From assembly GCF_947331435.1 (NCBI RefSeq), contig NZ_CAMZOF010000001.1, forward strand, positions 1,178,001-1,242,000: a stretch of DNA of 64,000 bases, given 5' to 3'. Numbering within the stretch: the stretch's first letter is position 1; the number at the start of each line of letters is the position of its first letter. The stretch comes from Pelagibius sp. Alg239-R121. Its GTDB lineage: Bacteria > Pseudomonadota > Alphaproteobacteria > Kiloniellales > Kiloniellaceae. The notes beneath the pieces are model-generated. The model searched no databases and was not told the origin of the DNA. It saw only the letters and a list, made by a program, of their open reading frames with translations. The position numbers were made by a program, and so were the translations under genes. Shown in pieces: positions 33,686-41,994 of this stretch.

Positions 33686-34653
33686 GTGCTGCAACCACAA
33701 GCTCTGCGACGACCCGGGCCCACTCGGTGGTCGAGACTTCTGCGCGCGGTAAGTGGTTTGCGGGACTGGTAGTGGTCGCTTATGCGCTCATTACCCTAAT
33801 TCCACTGGTCTGGATCTTGGCGACCAGTTTGAAGTCGCCACCGGATTCCATTTCCTATCCGCCGAAGGTGATCTTCGAGCCGAGCATGGAAGGTTACGTG
33901 AACCTCTTCACTACTCGCTCGCGCCAGACCGCCGAATACATCGAAAATCTGGGACCGGCAGAAACCTGGTACGACGAGATCGTGCGTAAGCGGAACATGG
34001 TCATCGTCGGACCGTCGCGCTTTCTCGACCGCTACTTCAATTCGGTGGTGATCGGTTTCGGCTCGACCTTCCTGGCGGTCTTCCTCGGTACGCTGGCGGC
34101 CTACGGTTTCTCGCGCTTCAAGGTGCCGCTGAAGGACGACCTGCTGTTTTTCATTCTCTCGACGCGCATGATGCCCCCGATTGCGGTCGCGATCCCGATC
34201 TACCTGATGTACCGGACGCTTGGGCTGTCGGATACAGCGTTGGGTATGATCCTGCTCTACACCGCCGTGAACGTTTCGCTCTCGGTCTGGCTGCTGAAGG
34301 GTTTCATGGATGAGATCCCGCGCGAATACGAGGAGGCCGCGGTGGTGGACGGTTACACGCGGCTGCAGGCCTTCTGGAAAGTGGTGCTGCCCCAAGCGCG
34401 TTCGGGCATCGCGGCGACGGCGATTTTCTGCCTGATCTTTGCCTGGAACGAATATGCCTTCGCCCTGCTGCTGACCAGCGGCAACGCGCAGACCGCACCA
34501 CCCTTTATTCCGATCATCATTGGCGAGGGCGGCCTGGACTGGCCCGCCGTCGCTGCCGGAACGACGCTCTTTCTCCTGCCGATCGTCTTTTTCACCGTGC
34601 TCCTGCGCAATCAGCTTTTGCGGGGCATCACCTTTGGAGCGGTGCGCAAATGA
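33682..34653 (+). CDS. Carbohydrate ABC importer permease (MalG type)
   Basis: The 323-residue second permease has the MalG-type coupling loop EIPREYEEAAVVDGYTRLQA near residue 213 followed by FWKVVLPQARSGIAAT. Helices occupy residues about 25-45 and the C-terminal two-thirds. An unusually long periplasmic insert (residues about 60-110, with TRSRQTAEYIENLGPAETWY) lies between the first two helices. Start and stop overlap the neighbouring genes by four bases each, so it is translationally coupled to both. Confidence 0.92.
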   Translation: MSAATTSSATTRAHSVVETSARGKWFAGLVVVAYALITLIPLVWILATSLKSPPDSISYPPKVIFEPSMEGYVNLFTTRSRQTAEYIENLGPAETWYDEIVRKRNMVIVGPSRFLDRYFNSVVIGFGSTFLAVFLGTLAAYGFSRFKVPLKDDLLFFILSTRMMPPIAVAIPIYLMYRTLGLSDTALGMILLYTAVNVSLSVWLLKGFMDEIPREYEEAAVVDGYTRLQAFWKVVLPQARSGIAATAIFCLIFAWNEYAFALLLTSGNAQTAPPFIPIIIGEGGLDWPAVAAGTTLFLLPIVFFTVLLRNQLLRGITFGAVRK

Positions 34654-34859
34654 GCCTGCAGAGCGAACATCGAAACGGACCCTCGGGGCTAAGCCGCTTC
34701 TTCCGGCGCGGACCCTGGGAGAACTTTGCGACCTTCCTGATTGCGCTGGGCATCTTCATGCTGATGCAGCCCTTCTCGATCGATCTCTTCAGCTATTCCT
34801 TCGCGGTGATCCTGACCGGTACGGTCGGCTTCGTCATCGTCAGTCATTTTCCGGAGTAG
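34650..34859 (+). CDS. Small two-helix membrane protein in the ABC operon
   Basis: The 69-residue protein has a basic N-terminus (LSRFFRRGPWENFATF) and two hydrophobic helices, FLIALGIFMLMQPF and FSYSFAVILTGTVGFVIVSHF. It overlaps the preceding permease gene by four bases, and the following ATPase start is adjacent, so it is part of the operon. Small membrane proteins are encoded at this spot in some glycerol/polyol ABC operons, but I do not recognise this family. It may assist transporter assembly or stability. Confidence 0.75.
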   Translation: MSLQSEHRNGPSGLSRFFRRGPWENFATFLIALGIFMLMQPFSIDLFSYSFAVILTGTVGFVIVSHFPE

Positions 34860-35963
34860 GTGCACGTGGCCGAGATTAGAATTGAAAACCTGCACAAGAC
34901 CTTCGGCGACTTTACCGCCGTACGGGACTCTTCCTTCACAGTGAAGGACGGTGAGTTCTTCGTGATGCTGGGCCCGTCCGGCTGCGGCAAGACCACGACC
35001 CTGCGCATGATCGCCGGGCTGGAACTGCCGACCTTGGGCCGGATTTTTCTGGACGGGGAAGATGTGACGACCCGGCGCGGCGGCGAGCGGGATATCGCCT
35101 TTGTGTTCCAGCTTTTTGCGCTCTATCCCCACATGAACGTGCGCAAGAACATCTCCTTCCCGCTGCGCATGGAGGGCCGGCCCCGCAAGGAGGTGCGCGA
35201 ACGCACCGAAGAGGTCGCGCGCATGCTGCAGATCGATCATCTGCTGGAGTCACCGGTGGGCGGTCTGTCGAGTGGCGACCGGCAGCGGGTGGCGCTGGGC
35301 CGGGCCGTGGTGCGCCGGGCCAAAGCCTTTCTGATGGATGAACCCCTGGGGGCGCTGGATGCCCAGTTCCGGGAGTTGATGTGTGAGGAACTGCGTCTGC
35401 TGCATCTGCGGGTCAAGGCGACCACGGTCTATGTGACCCACGATCAGATCGAAGCCATGTCCATGGCCGACCGCATCTGTATCATGAACAATGCCGAGGT
35501 GCTGCAGATCGGACCGCCCTCGGAAGTCTATGCCCGCCCGGCGACGCGTTTTGTTGCGGGTTTTGTGGGCTCTCCCTCCATGAACTTCATCGCAGGCGAA
35601 GGCGGGCTGAACGCCGGTAGCGAAGCCGTGCAGGTGCGCGGATCCCGCATCGCCATTCCGCGTCTGCACGAAGACCTGACGTCGTCTGAAGCCATTCTGG
35701 GCGCGCGGCCGGAACACATTCACATCTCCGACCAGGGCGCGCTGCGCGGGCGTGTCTTCGCGGTCGAATACATGGGCACCCGGCAGCTGATCACGGTCGA
35801 TACGGACTCAGGCCGCCTACGGGTGCGCGCACCCAATACGGTGCGGGTCAACGATGGCGAGACAGTCGGACTGGATTTCGATTCGGAGAAGATCGTGGTC
35901 TTCGATTCCCGAACCGACCGGGCGGTCTCGAGCGCGTTTACCGGAGGAGGCGCCGGTGGCTGA
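34860..35963 (+). CDS. Carbohydrate/polyol ABC importer ATPase 1
   Basis: The 367-residue MalK-like ATPase has Walker A GPSGCGKTT (about residues 40-48), Walker B AFLMDEPLGALDAQ, switch YVTHDQIEAM and a C-terminal TOBE-like regulatory domain (ILGARPEHIHIS, FAVEYMGTRQL). The signature is LSSGDRQRVALGRA rather than the usual LSGGQ/E, and the Q-loop region reads VFQLFALYPHMNV. A second ATPase gene follows, as in glycerol-type GlpS/GlpT transporters, so the two likely form a heterodimer. The start may be GTG 34860 or GTG 34866. Confidence 0.92.
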   Translation: MHVAEIRIENLHKTFGDFTAVRDSSFTVKDGEFFVMLGPSGCGKTTTLRMIAGLELPTLGRIFLDGEDVTTRRGGERDIAFVFQLFALYPHMNVRKNISFPLRMEGRPRKEVRERTEEVARMLQIDHLLESPVGGLSSGDRQRVALGRAVVRRAKAFLMDEPLGALDAQFRELMCEELRLLHLRVKATTVYVTHDQIEAMSMADRICIMNNAEVLQIGPPSEVYARPATRFVAGFVGSPSMNFIAGEGGLNAGSEAVQVRGSRIAIPRLHEDLTSSEAILGARPEHIHISDQGALRGRVFAVEYMGTRQLITVDTDSGRLRVRAPNTVRVNDGETVGLDFDSEKIVVFDSRTDRAVSSAFTGGGAGG

Positions 35964-37011
35964 AATCGTGCTGAACGCTATCTCCAAGTCCTTTGGATCC
36001 ACGAAAGCAGTGGCCGACCTCGATCTAACGGTGCGTAACGGAGAGTTCGTAGTCCTGCTGGGGCCGACCGGTGCGGGCAAGACCACGACGCTGCGGCTGA
36101 TCGCGGGTCTGGAAAAGCCGGAAGCAGGCAGTGTGGCCATCGATGGCATGGATGTTACCGAGACGCCCACCTCCGCCCGCAATGTGGCTTTCGTATTTCA
36201 GCAGTATTCGCTTTATCCGCACTATAGCGTCTTTGAAAATCTGGCCTTTCCCCTGAAAGCACCGGGTCAGAACCTGACGGCCGCGCAGATCAAAACGCGT
36301 GTTCAGGAAATTGCCGAACTGCTGCGCATCGATCACAAACTGGAAAACTCTGCGACGGCGCTTTCAGGCGGTGAGATGCAGCGGGTGGCGATCGGCCGGG
36401 CGCTGGTGCGCAACCCGACAGTCTTTTTAATGGACGAACCCCTGTCCTCGCTGGACGCAAAACTGCGCGAGGATCTGCGGGTGGAACTGAAACGCATTCA
36501 GCGGGATCTGGGTGCGACAATCGTCTACGTGACCCATGACCAGCTTGAAGCTATGACTCTGGCGGACCGGATTGGCGTTCTGGATGAGGGCAAGCTGGTG
36601 CAGATCGGCGACCCGCGCGAAGTCTACGAAACCCCGGCCAGCGTCTATGTGGCGCAGCGGCTCGGGAGTCCCCAGATCAATCTCCTGGCGGTGGGTATGC
36701 TCGAACTGCCGTCTGTGCCGCCGTCGGCGACGACCTTGGGGATCCGACCCGAAGATATCCTTCTGGACCGGAGTGAGGGCGCGGTCGCCAAGGTGATCAA
36801 TGTCGAGCATCTGGGCGTCGAGACAGTGATTCTGCTTGAACTGGCGGGACAACACCTTCATGCCCTGCTCGGTGATGCGGCCAGCCTGGAAGAGGGAGCG
36901 GAGATCGCCATTGGCGTGCGGGAGGGCGCGGTGCTGTTTTTCGATGCGGACGGCAAGCGCGTCGATCCGCTCAAGGCGGGTGTGAGTGAGGAGGCGGTTT
37001 ATGGAACCTGA
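35956..37011 (+). CDS. Carbohydrate/polyol ABC importer ATPase 2
   Basis: The 351-residue second MalK-like ATPase has Walker A GPTGAGKTT, Q-loop VFQQYSLYPHYSV, a full-strength signature LSGGEMQRVAIGRA, Walker B FLMDEPLSSLDAKL and switch YVTHDQLEAM. A TOBE-like C-terminal domain follows (LGIRPEDILLD, NVEHLGVETVIL). The GTG at 35956 overlaps the previous stop by eight bases; the upstream extension of the frame is antisense-free but lacks family sequence. It probably pairs with ATPase 1, giving one canonical and one altered ATP site. The end overlaps dhaL by 11 bases. Confidence 0.92.
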   Translation: MAEIVLNAISKSFGSTKAVADLDLTVRNGEFVVLLGPTGAGKTTTLRLIAGLEKPEAGSVAIDGMDVTETPTSARNVAFVFQQYSLYPHYSVFENLAFPLKAPGQNLTAAQIKTRVQEIAELLRIDHKLENSATALSGGEMQRVAIGRALVRNPTVFLMDEPLSSLDAKLREDLRVELKRIQRDLGATIVYVTHDQLEAMTLADRIGVLDEGKLVQIGDPREVYETPASVYVAQRLGSPQINLLAVGMLELPSVPPSATTLGIRPEDILLDRSEGAVAKVINVEHLGVETVILLELAGQHLHALLGDAASLEEGAEIAIGVREGAVLFFDADGKRVDPLKAGVSEEAVYGT

Positions 37012-37627
37012 GACAATCAAGGCGCTGATCAGCCATACGCATGAGGTCATTCTGGCGCATGCGGAAGAGCTCACCGACCTGGATCAGGCGATTGGCGACG
37101 GCGACCATGGGATCAACATGAAGCGCGGTTTTGAGGCTATTGCTGCGGCGGTGGACGCCATTTCAGAACTGCCCGGCGGCAAGGCGCTTGAGAAGGCGGG
37201 CATGACGCTGGTGATGTCGGTCGGCGGGGCATCGGGACCTCTTTACGGTTCGCTGCTGATGTCGATGGGCAAGGCCATGCCGGAAGAGCCGGGTTCGGTC
37301 GGCGATTTTGCAACCGCCTTTCAGGCCGGTGTCGAAGCAGTGATGAAGCGCGGTAAATCCGAAGGCGGCGAGAAGACCATGCTGGAGGTTCTGTTGCCGG
37401 TTGCCGCTCTGCTTTCCTCGGCTGACACCTTCGACGCCGATGCGCTGAGGGCCGCGGCCGACGCGGGCCTGGCATCGACCAGGGATATGAAGGCGACAAA
37501 GGGTCGGGCGTCTTTTCTGGGCGATCGCTCAATCGGGCATCTCGATCCCGGTGCCCGCTCCTCGACTCTGCTCATCCATGCTGTCTGTGACGTAGTCGAA
37601 AGTTGTGACGCAATTGGGGGTAAGTAA
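37001..37627 (+). CDS. dhaL: Dihydroxyacetone kinase ADP-binding subunit DhaL
   Basis: The 208-residue protein from ATG 37001 (GAGGAGG upstream) is DhaL, the subunit that carries ADP/ATP and hands phosphate to the substrate held on DhaK. LTDLDQAIGDGDHGINMKRG holds the three metal-binding aspartates (Asp28, Asp33, Asp35). Further family motifs are GGASGPLYGSLLMSMG, GGEKTMLEVLLP and the KGRASFLGDRSIGHLDPGA loop. In PTS-type systems the bound ADP is not exchanged but rephosphorylated by DhaM, which fits the PTS genes directly downstream. Confidence 0.95.
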   Translation: MEPETIKALISHTHEVILAHAEELTDLDQAIGDGDHGINMKRGFEAIAAAVDAISELPGGKALEKAGMTLVMSVGGASGPLYGSLLMSMGKAMPEEPGSVGDFATAFQAGVEAVMKRGKSEGGEKTMLEVLLPVAALLSSADTFDADALRAAADAGLASTRDMKATKGRASFLGDRSIGHLDPGARSSTLLIHAVCDVVESCDAIGGK

Positions 37628-37631
37628 GGTT

Positions 37632-38021
37632 ATGACGAATTTCGTTGGCATCGTGATCGTTTCGCATTCTCCAAACGTTGCCAAGGGTACCGCGGATATG
37701 GTGCGGGAAATGGTCGGCGATGAGGTCAAGGTCGCTTACTGCGGTGGCAACGCGGCCGGTGGCCTAGGAACCGACGTTGCGGTAATTCACAGCGCTATTG
37801 ATTCGGTCTTCGGTGAAAAGGGTGTAGCCGTTCTGGTCGATCTCGGTGGTGCGGAAACCAATAGCGAAATGGCCATCGAGATGATGGACGATGAGCGCCA
37901 GAAGTCGATTGTCATCTGTAATGCGCCCATTGTGGAGGGCGCAGTTATGGCGGCAACGGAAGCGGCTGGCGGTGGGAGTCTTGACGAGGTTCGTGCGACC
38001 GCGGAGGAATTTCTGTCATGA
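37632..38021 (+). CDS. dhaM: DhaM EIIA-type phosphotransfer subunit
   Basis: The 129-residue protein is the EIIA-like domain of DhaM alone, without fused HPr or EI parts. The His in GIVIVSHSPNVAKG (His12) is the phosphate carrier, and AVLVDLGGAETNSEMAIEM and AGGGSLDEVRATAEEFL are typical DhaM/EIIA-Man features. It would pass phosphate from the HPr encoded next to it to DhaL-bound ADP. The ATG at 37632 is preferred; an upstream in-frame start would lie inside dhaL. It overlaps the HPr gene by four bases. Confidence 0.95.
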   Translation: MTNFVGIVIVSHSPNVAKGTADMVREMVGDEVKVAYCGGNAAGGLGTDVAVIHSAIDSVFGEKGVAVLVDLGGAETNSEMAIEMMDDERQKSIVICNAPIVEGAVMAATEAAGGGSLDEVRATAEEFLS

Positions 38022-38332
38022 CCGACGCATCCGCTGAAAGTGCCGGCCCGAACGAGGATGTGGCAAACGGACAGGCAACGATTCAGGATCCGACGGGGCT
38101 GCATGCCCGACCTGCCGTCAAGTTGACAAAGCTTGCTAAGGCCTATGACTCAACGGTCGAAATCCGTGCGGGTAAAGACGGCAAATGGGTGAATGCCAAG
38201 TCGCCCAACGCTGTAATGAAGTTGAAGGCCGGCAGCGGCGAGATTCTCTTCGTTCGGGCGGAGGGCGTCCATGCCGATGAGGCCGTGAGAGCTCTGGTCT
38301 CCTTGATCGAACGGGATTTCGATGCCGAGTGA
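38018..38332 (+). CDS. PTS phosphocarrier protein HPr
   Basis: The 104-residue protein is HPr with a non-conserved N-terminal extension of about 17 residues. DPTGLHARPAVKL holds the active-site His29, and NAKSPNAVMKLKA gives Ser62 at the regulatory position seen in HPr. It relays phosphate from enzyme I to DhaM. Its gene overlaps dhaM by four bases, and enzyme I follows after 27 bases, so this HPr is likely dedicated to dihydroxyacetone phosphorylation. Confidence 0.93.
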   Translation: MTDASAESAGPNEDVANGQATIQDPTGLHARPAVKLTKLAKAYDSTVEIRAGKDGKWVNAKSPNAVMKLKAGSGEILFVRAEGVHADEAVRALVSLIERDFDAE

Positions 38333-38359
38333 GCGCCTATTTGATTCGTAATGAGGACC

Positions 38360-39982
38360 ATGACTGAGACTTCAGATCAACGCATTCTGCGCGGTGTCGC
38401 CGCCTCCGACGGCCTTGTCGTGGGCCGTGCCGTGCGGCTGATCTCGGGCGTAGAGGTGCAACGGACAGCGGGGTCTCCGGAAGACGAACGCAGCCTCCTC
38501 GCAGGCGCGATCACGCGCGCATTGGAACAGCTCGAGGCGCTGACCGAAGCCCAGGACGAGATGGGGGCCGAGATACTGGAGTTTCAAATCGCGCTTCTCG
38601 AAGACGAAGATCTCTTGGCGCCGATCTATAACGCTGTTCAAGAGGGTCAGCCTGCAGACCTGGCCTGGATCAGAGTGATTGATAGCGAGGTTACCGAATA
38701 CCGGGAGGGTGAGGACGAGTATTTCAAAGCGCGCGCGGAAGATCTTCTGGATCTCAAAGCGCGCGTGCTCGCGGCACTGCATGGAAATGAAACTGGATTC
38801 AACGATCATGCAGAGCAGACCAAACTGGACGGCGATATCATCGTCGCTCAGAATCTTACACCGTCACGATTCCTGGAACTGGACTGGACAAGCTACCGAG
38901 GTGCTGCGATTTGCGGTGGTAGCCCGACCAGCCACGTTGCCATTCTGGCACGAGCGCGGGGAATCCCGCTTCTCGTGGGTTTGGAGGACGCTGTCGAGAC
39001 GATGCAGCACGCTTGCCTTGCAGTCCTTGATGCCGAAGACGGGGTTTTGATTCTTACGCCGGAACCCAAAACACTTGAAGACGTTAGGCAGCGACAGCGT
39101 GTGCGCGAAGGCGATGAAGAACGAGCGGACTCTCTCATCGGTAAAGCAGCGGTCATGGCAACCGGAGAACGGGTCGAAATTCTGATTAATGCGGATGACC
39201 CCCGGGTTCTGGCGGACGTGCCGACTGCGAACTGTGACGGCATCGGGCTGACGCGGACGGAGTTCCTGTTCAGTGAAGGTGTCCTTCCCGATGAACAAAA
39301 GCAATTTGAGGTCTACCGGGACATCGTAAATTGGGCGGAAGGACGTCCGGTGACCATCCGCACCCTGGATGCCGGTGGAGACAAACCGATCCCCGGCGTC
39401 ACTGTTGACGACGAAGCGAATCCTTTCCTGGGTCTGCGCGGCGTTCGTCTGTCACTCCTGAAACCGGAGGTCTTGAAGCTGCAGTTGCGCGCGCTTGCCA
39501 GGGCCGCGGTGTTCGGTTCTTTGAAGATCATGATCCCAATGGTGACCACCCCTGAGGAAGTGGAGGCAGTGCGCGCGCAACTTGACGAGGCGCTGACCGA
39601 ACTCTCGGCGGAAGGCGTTGCGCATGCTTGTCCTCAATTGGGTATGATGGTTGAGGTGCCCGCTGCCGCTCTGACGGCGGAGCGGTTCAAGGTGGATTTC
39701 TTTTCGATCGGCTCCAATGACCTTATTCAATACACCACGGCCTGTGCTCGGGATAATCCGGCGGTGACCAAGTTGGCTGATGCAAAAAGCCCGGCGGTTC
39801 TGGAATTGATCCGCCGAACAGTGGAGGCGGCAGCGCGCATGGGAGTCGAGGTCAGCCTCTGCGGCGATATGGCGTCTGACCCCAATGCGATCCCTGACCT
39901 GCTGGACTGCGGTCTTCGCCGGCTCTCGGTGGCGCCCGCGCAGGTGGGCAGAGTTAAACTCGCGGTGAGCCGCTATGGTTGA
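38360..39982 (+). CDS. ptsI: PTS enzyme I (phosphoenolpyruvate-protein phosphotransferase)
   Basis: The 540-residue enzyme I takes phosphate from PEP on a His in GGSPTSHVAILARARGIPLL (about residue 192) and passes it to HPr. The C-terminal barrel has GIGLTRTEFLF, RTLDAGGDKP, the FSIGSNDLIQYTTACARDN stretch and the catalytic Cys in SLCGDMASDP (near residue 500). The ATG at 38360 has GAGGA just upstream; an ATG at 38351 would add three residues. The gene ends inside the start of the HTH gene by eight bases. It feeds the local HPr-DhaM-DhaL chain. Confidence 0.95.
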   Translation: MTETSDQRILRGVAASDGLVVGRAVRLISGVEVQRTAGSPEDERSLLAGAITRALEQLEALTEAQDEMGAEILEFQIALLEDEDLLAPIYNAVQEGQPADLAWIRVIDSEVTEYREGEDEYFKARAEDLLDLKARVLAALHGNETGFNDHAEQTKLDGDIIVAQNLTPSRFLELDWTSYRGAAICGGSPTSHVAILARARGIPLLVGLEDAVETMQHACLAVLDAEDGVLILTPEPKTLEDVRQRQRVREGDEERADSLIGKAAVMATGERVEILINADDPRVLADVPTANCDGIGLTRTEFLFSEGVLPDEQKQFEVYRDIVNWAEGRPVTIRTLDAGGDKPIPGVTVDDEANPFLGLRGVRLSLLKPEVLKLQLRALARAAVFGSLKIMIPMVTTPEEVEAVRAQLDEALTELSAEGVAHACPQLGMMVEVPAAALTAERFKVDFFSIGSNDLIQYTTACARDNPAVTKLADAKSPAVLELIRRTVEAAARMGVEVSLCGDMASDPNAIPDLLDCGLRRLSVAPAQVGRVKLAVSRYG

Positions 39983-40457
39983 CTCAAAGGCAGTTAACCC
40001 GAAATCCGCCAACCGCAATAGCGGTGTGCTCAAACCGGCGGTCGACCAATCTGCTGCGACTCAATCGGTTGCGACCTACAAGCAGATCCTGCGGGAGTTT
40101 ATCGACCGGCGGCCGTCTGGCACCCGTCAGCGAATCGCCAAGGCGTTGGGGACACACAAGAGTTTCGTCTCGCAGATCACCAACCCCGCGCTACGTGTGC
40201 CGCTGCCTGCGCCGCATGTCGCCTCGATTTTCAAGATCTGCCACTTCTCGCCGGAAGAGCGCGGCTGCTTTTTAGATGCCTATCGAATCGCGCATCCCAA
40301 TCAGGCCGCCGCGTTGGAATCTGAAGAGGTATCGGGCAAGCGGATCGTCATGATTGAGCTGCCGGACTTCGAGGATCCTGGAAAACAGGAACGCCTCGCC
40401 GAGGCCATAGAGGATATTGCAGCAAAAATGATCGCTCTTGCGCGCGAGGGCGGCTGA
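39975..40457 (+). CDS. HTH-containing putative regulator in the dha operon
   Basis: The 160-residue protein overlaps the enzyme I gene by eight bases. After a polar, probably unordered N-terminus of 35 residues, TRQRIAKALGTHKSFVSQITNPALRVPLPAPHVASIF (given here in full only as residues about 50-86) forms a helix-turn-helix with an extended loop, followed by ICHFSPEERGCFLDAYRIAHP. The C-terminal third is acidic and helical. I recognise it as a type of small DNA-binding protein found with PTS-type dha operons in alphaproteobacteria, but no name is assigned. It may bind the repeats at 31114-31135. Confidence 0.75.
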   Translation: MVDSKAVNPKSANRNSGVLKPAVDQSAATQSVATYKQILREFIDRRPSGTRQRIAKALGTHKSFVSQITNPALRVPLPAPHVASIFKICHFSPEERGCFLDAYRIAHPNQAAALESEEVSGKRIVMIELPDFEDPGKQERLAEAIEDIAAKMIALAREGG

Positions 40458-40486
40458 TCTTTGCAGTATAGGGAGGAAATAAAGAC

Positions 40487-41479
40487 ATGAAAAAGCTGAT
40501 CAATACCGTCGATAACGCACTGACCGACAGCCTGCGGGGGTTCGGGGCAGCCCACAGCGATATTGTCTCGGTGAATTGGGAGCCGAAATTCGTGCAGCGT
40601 GCGGGCGGTACACGGAAGGGGAAGGTTGCTCTGATCTCCGGTGGTGGCTCCGGGCACGAGCCGTTGCATGCGGGATTTGTTGGAAAGGGAATGTTGGATG
40701 CGGCTTGTCCGGGCGAAGTCTTCACCTCTTCCACACCCGATCAGATGCTGGCGGCGGCCGAGGCGGTTGGCGCGGACGCGGGCGTTCTTTTTATCGTCAA
40801 GAACTACTCCGGCGACGTCATGAATTTCGAGATGGCAGCAGAAATGTACGACGGTGCTCAGGATACCGTGTTGACCAATGACGACGTAGCCGTGGAAGAC
40901 TCGCTCTACACCCAGGGACGGCGCGGCGTTGCGGGGACGGTCATCGTTGAGAAGATCGTCGGCGCAGTTGCGGAGGCCGGAGCCGATTTGGCGACCTGCA
41001 AGGCGCTGGGCGACCGGGTGAATGCGGCGACTGGAACGATGGGCGTTGCCCTGACCAGCTGCACTGTGCCCGCGGCCGGAAAACCGACATTCGAGCTCGG
41101 TGAAGACGAGATGGAGATGGGCGTCGGGATCCACGGAGAACCGGGGCGCCGCAGGGTGAAGCTCGCGGAAGCCGATGCGCTGGCAGCGGAGATGATCGAA
41201 GCGATCTGCAAGGAAGGCGGGCCGGATACCGGCGACCCCGTAATTCTGCTGGTCAACGGTATGGGCGGGACGCCGTTGATGGAGCTCTATCTGATGTATG
41301 ATGCGGCGCGCAAGCTCTGTGAAGACCGCGGGCTGACCATCGCCCGGTCATTGGTCGGTGACTATTGTACCTCCCTCGACATGGCCGGCTGTTCGATCAC
41401 GCTGACCAGGGCAGATGACGAGATGCTCGGTCTTTGGGATGCCCCGGTCCATACCGCAGCCTTGAGATGGGATGTCTAA
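40487..41479 (+). CDS. dhaK: Dihydroxyacetone kinase substrate-binding subunit DhaK
   Basis: The 330-residue protein is DhaK, which binds dihydroxyacetone as a hemiaminal to a His. GGGSGHEPLHAGFVGKGMLDAA (positions about 48-70) and NYSGDVMNFEMA are family motifs, and His216 in EMGVGIHGEPGRRR is the covalent site. It is the last gene of the operon, separated from dhaL by dhaM, HPr, EI and the HTH gene. The product dihydroxyacetone phosphate enters glycolysis. It starts 29 bases after the HTH gene with GGGAGGAAA upstream. Confidence 0.95.
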   Translation: MKKLINTVDNALTDSLRGFGAAHSDIVSVNWEPKFVQRAGGTRKGKVALISGGGSGHEPLHAGFVGKGMLDAACPGEVFTSSTPDQMLAAAEAVGADAGVLFIVKNYSGDVMNFEMAAEMYDGAQDTVLTNDDVAVEDSLYTQGRRGVAGTVIVEKIVGAVAEAGADLATCKALGDRVNAATGTMGVALTSCTVPAAGKPTFELGEDEMEMGVGIHGEPGRRRVKLAEADALAAEMIEAICKEGGPDTGDPVILLVNGMGGTPLMELYLMYDAARKLCEDRGLTIARSLVGDYCTSLDMAGCSITLTRADDEMLGLWDAPVHTAALRWDV

Positions 41480-41535
41480 TGGGTGTAACACCGCTATCGA
41501 GTGATTGAGAGACTTGTTCTGGGGCGCGGAAGTGC

Positions 41536-41994
41536 ATGAAACGACGAAAGGTGGGGATTGTTGAAGAAATCGATCCGACCGACTATCTGCTCGATGATCA
41601 GATCGGATTTATTCTGAGAGTTGCCTCGCAGAAACACAGCACGATCTTCGCCAATCTCATGCTCGAGGAACTGACACCGACACGTTTTGCGGTATTGGCC
41701 AAGCTGTTTGAGAAGGGGCCCTTACCACAGAACGAACTCGGACGTCAGGCAGCGATGGACGTGGCGACTATCAAGGGCGTCGTCGACCGGCTTTCCGCGC
41801 GCGCCCTGATCCGCACCCGGCCCGATCCTGATGATGGCCGCAAACACTTCGTCGAGCTGACTAAAAAGGGTGAGGAAGCGGTGCGGGCCGCGATTCCCCT
41901 GGGTTTGCAGATCTCCAAGGACACATTGAAGCCTTTGAACACTCGGGAGCGGACGACGCTCATCCGCCTGCTGCGCAAGCTCTACAAGGGGTAA
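41536..41994 (+). CDS. MarR-family transcriptional regulator
   Basis: The 152-residue protein has the MarR winged helix: LTPTRFAVLAKLFEKGPLPQNELGRQAAMDVATIKGVVDRL in two parts (about residues 47-88) and a beta wing with RTRPDPDDGRKHFVELT. It likely responds to an aromatic or acid ligand. It is 57 bases after dhaK but has no obvious link to it, and the ferredoxin/KorAB genes lie downstream past a broken VOC gene. Confidence 0.9.
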   Translation: MKRRKVGIVEEIDPTDYLLDDQIGFILRVASQKHSTIFANLMLEELTPTRFAVLAKLFEKGPLPQNELGRQAAMDVATIKGVVDRLSARALIRTRPDPDDGRKHFVELTKKGEEAVRAAIPLGLQISKDTLKPLNTRERTTLIRLLRKLYKG

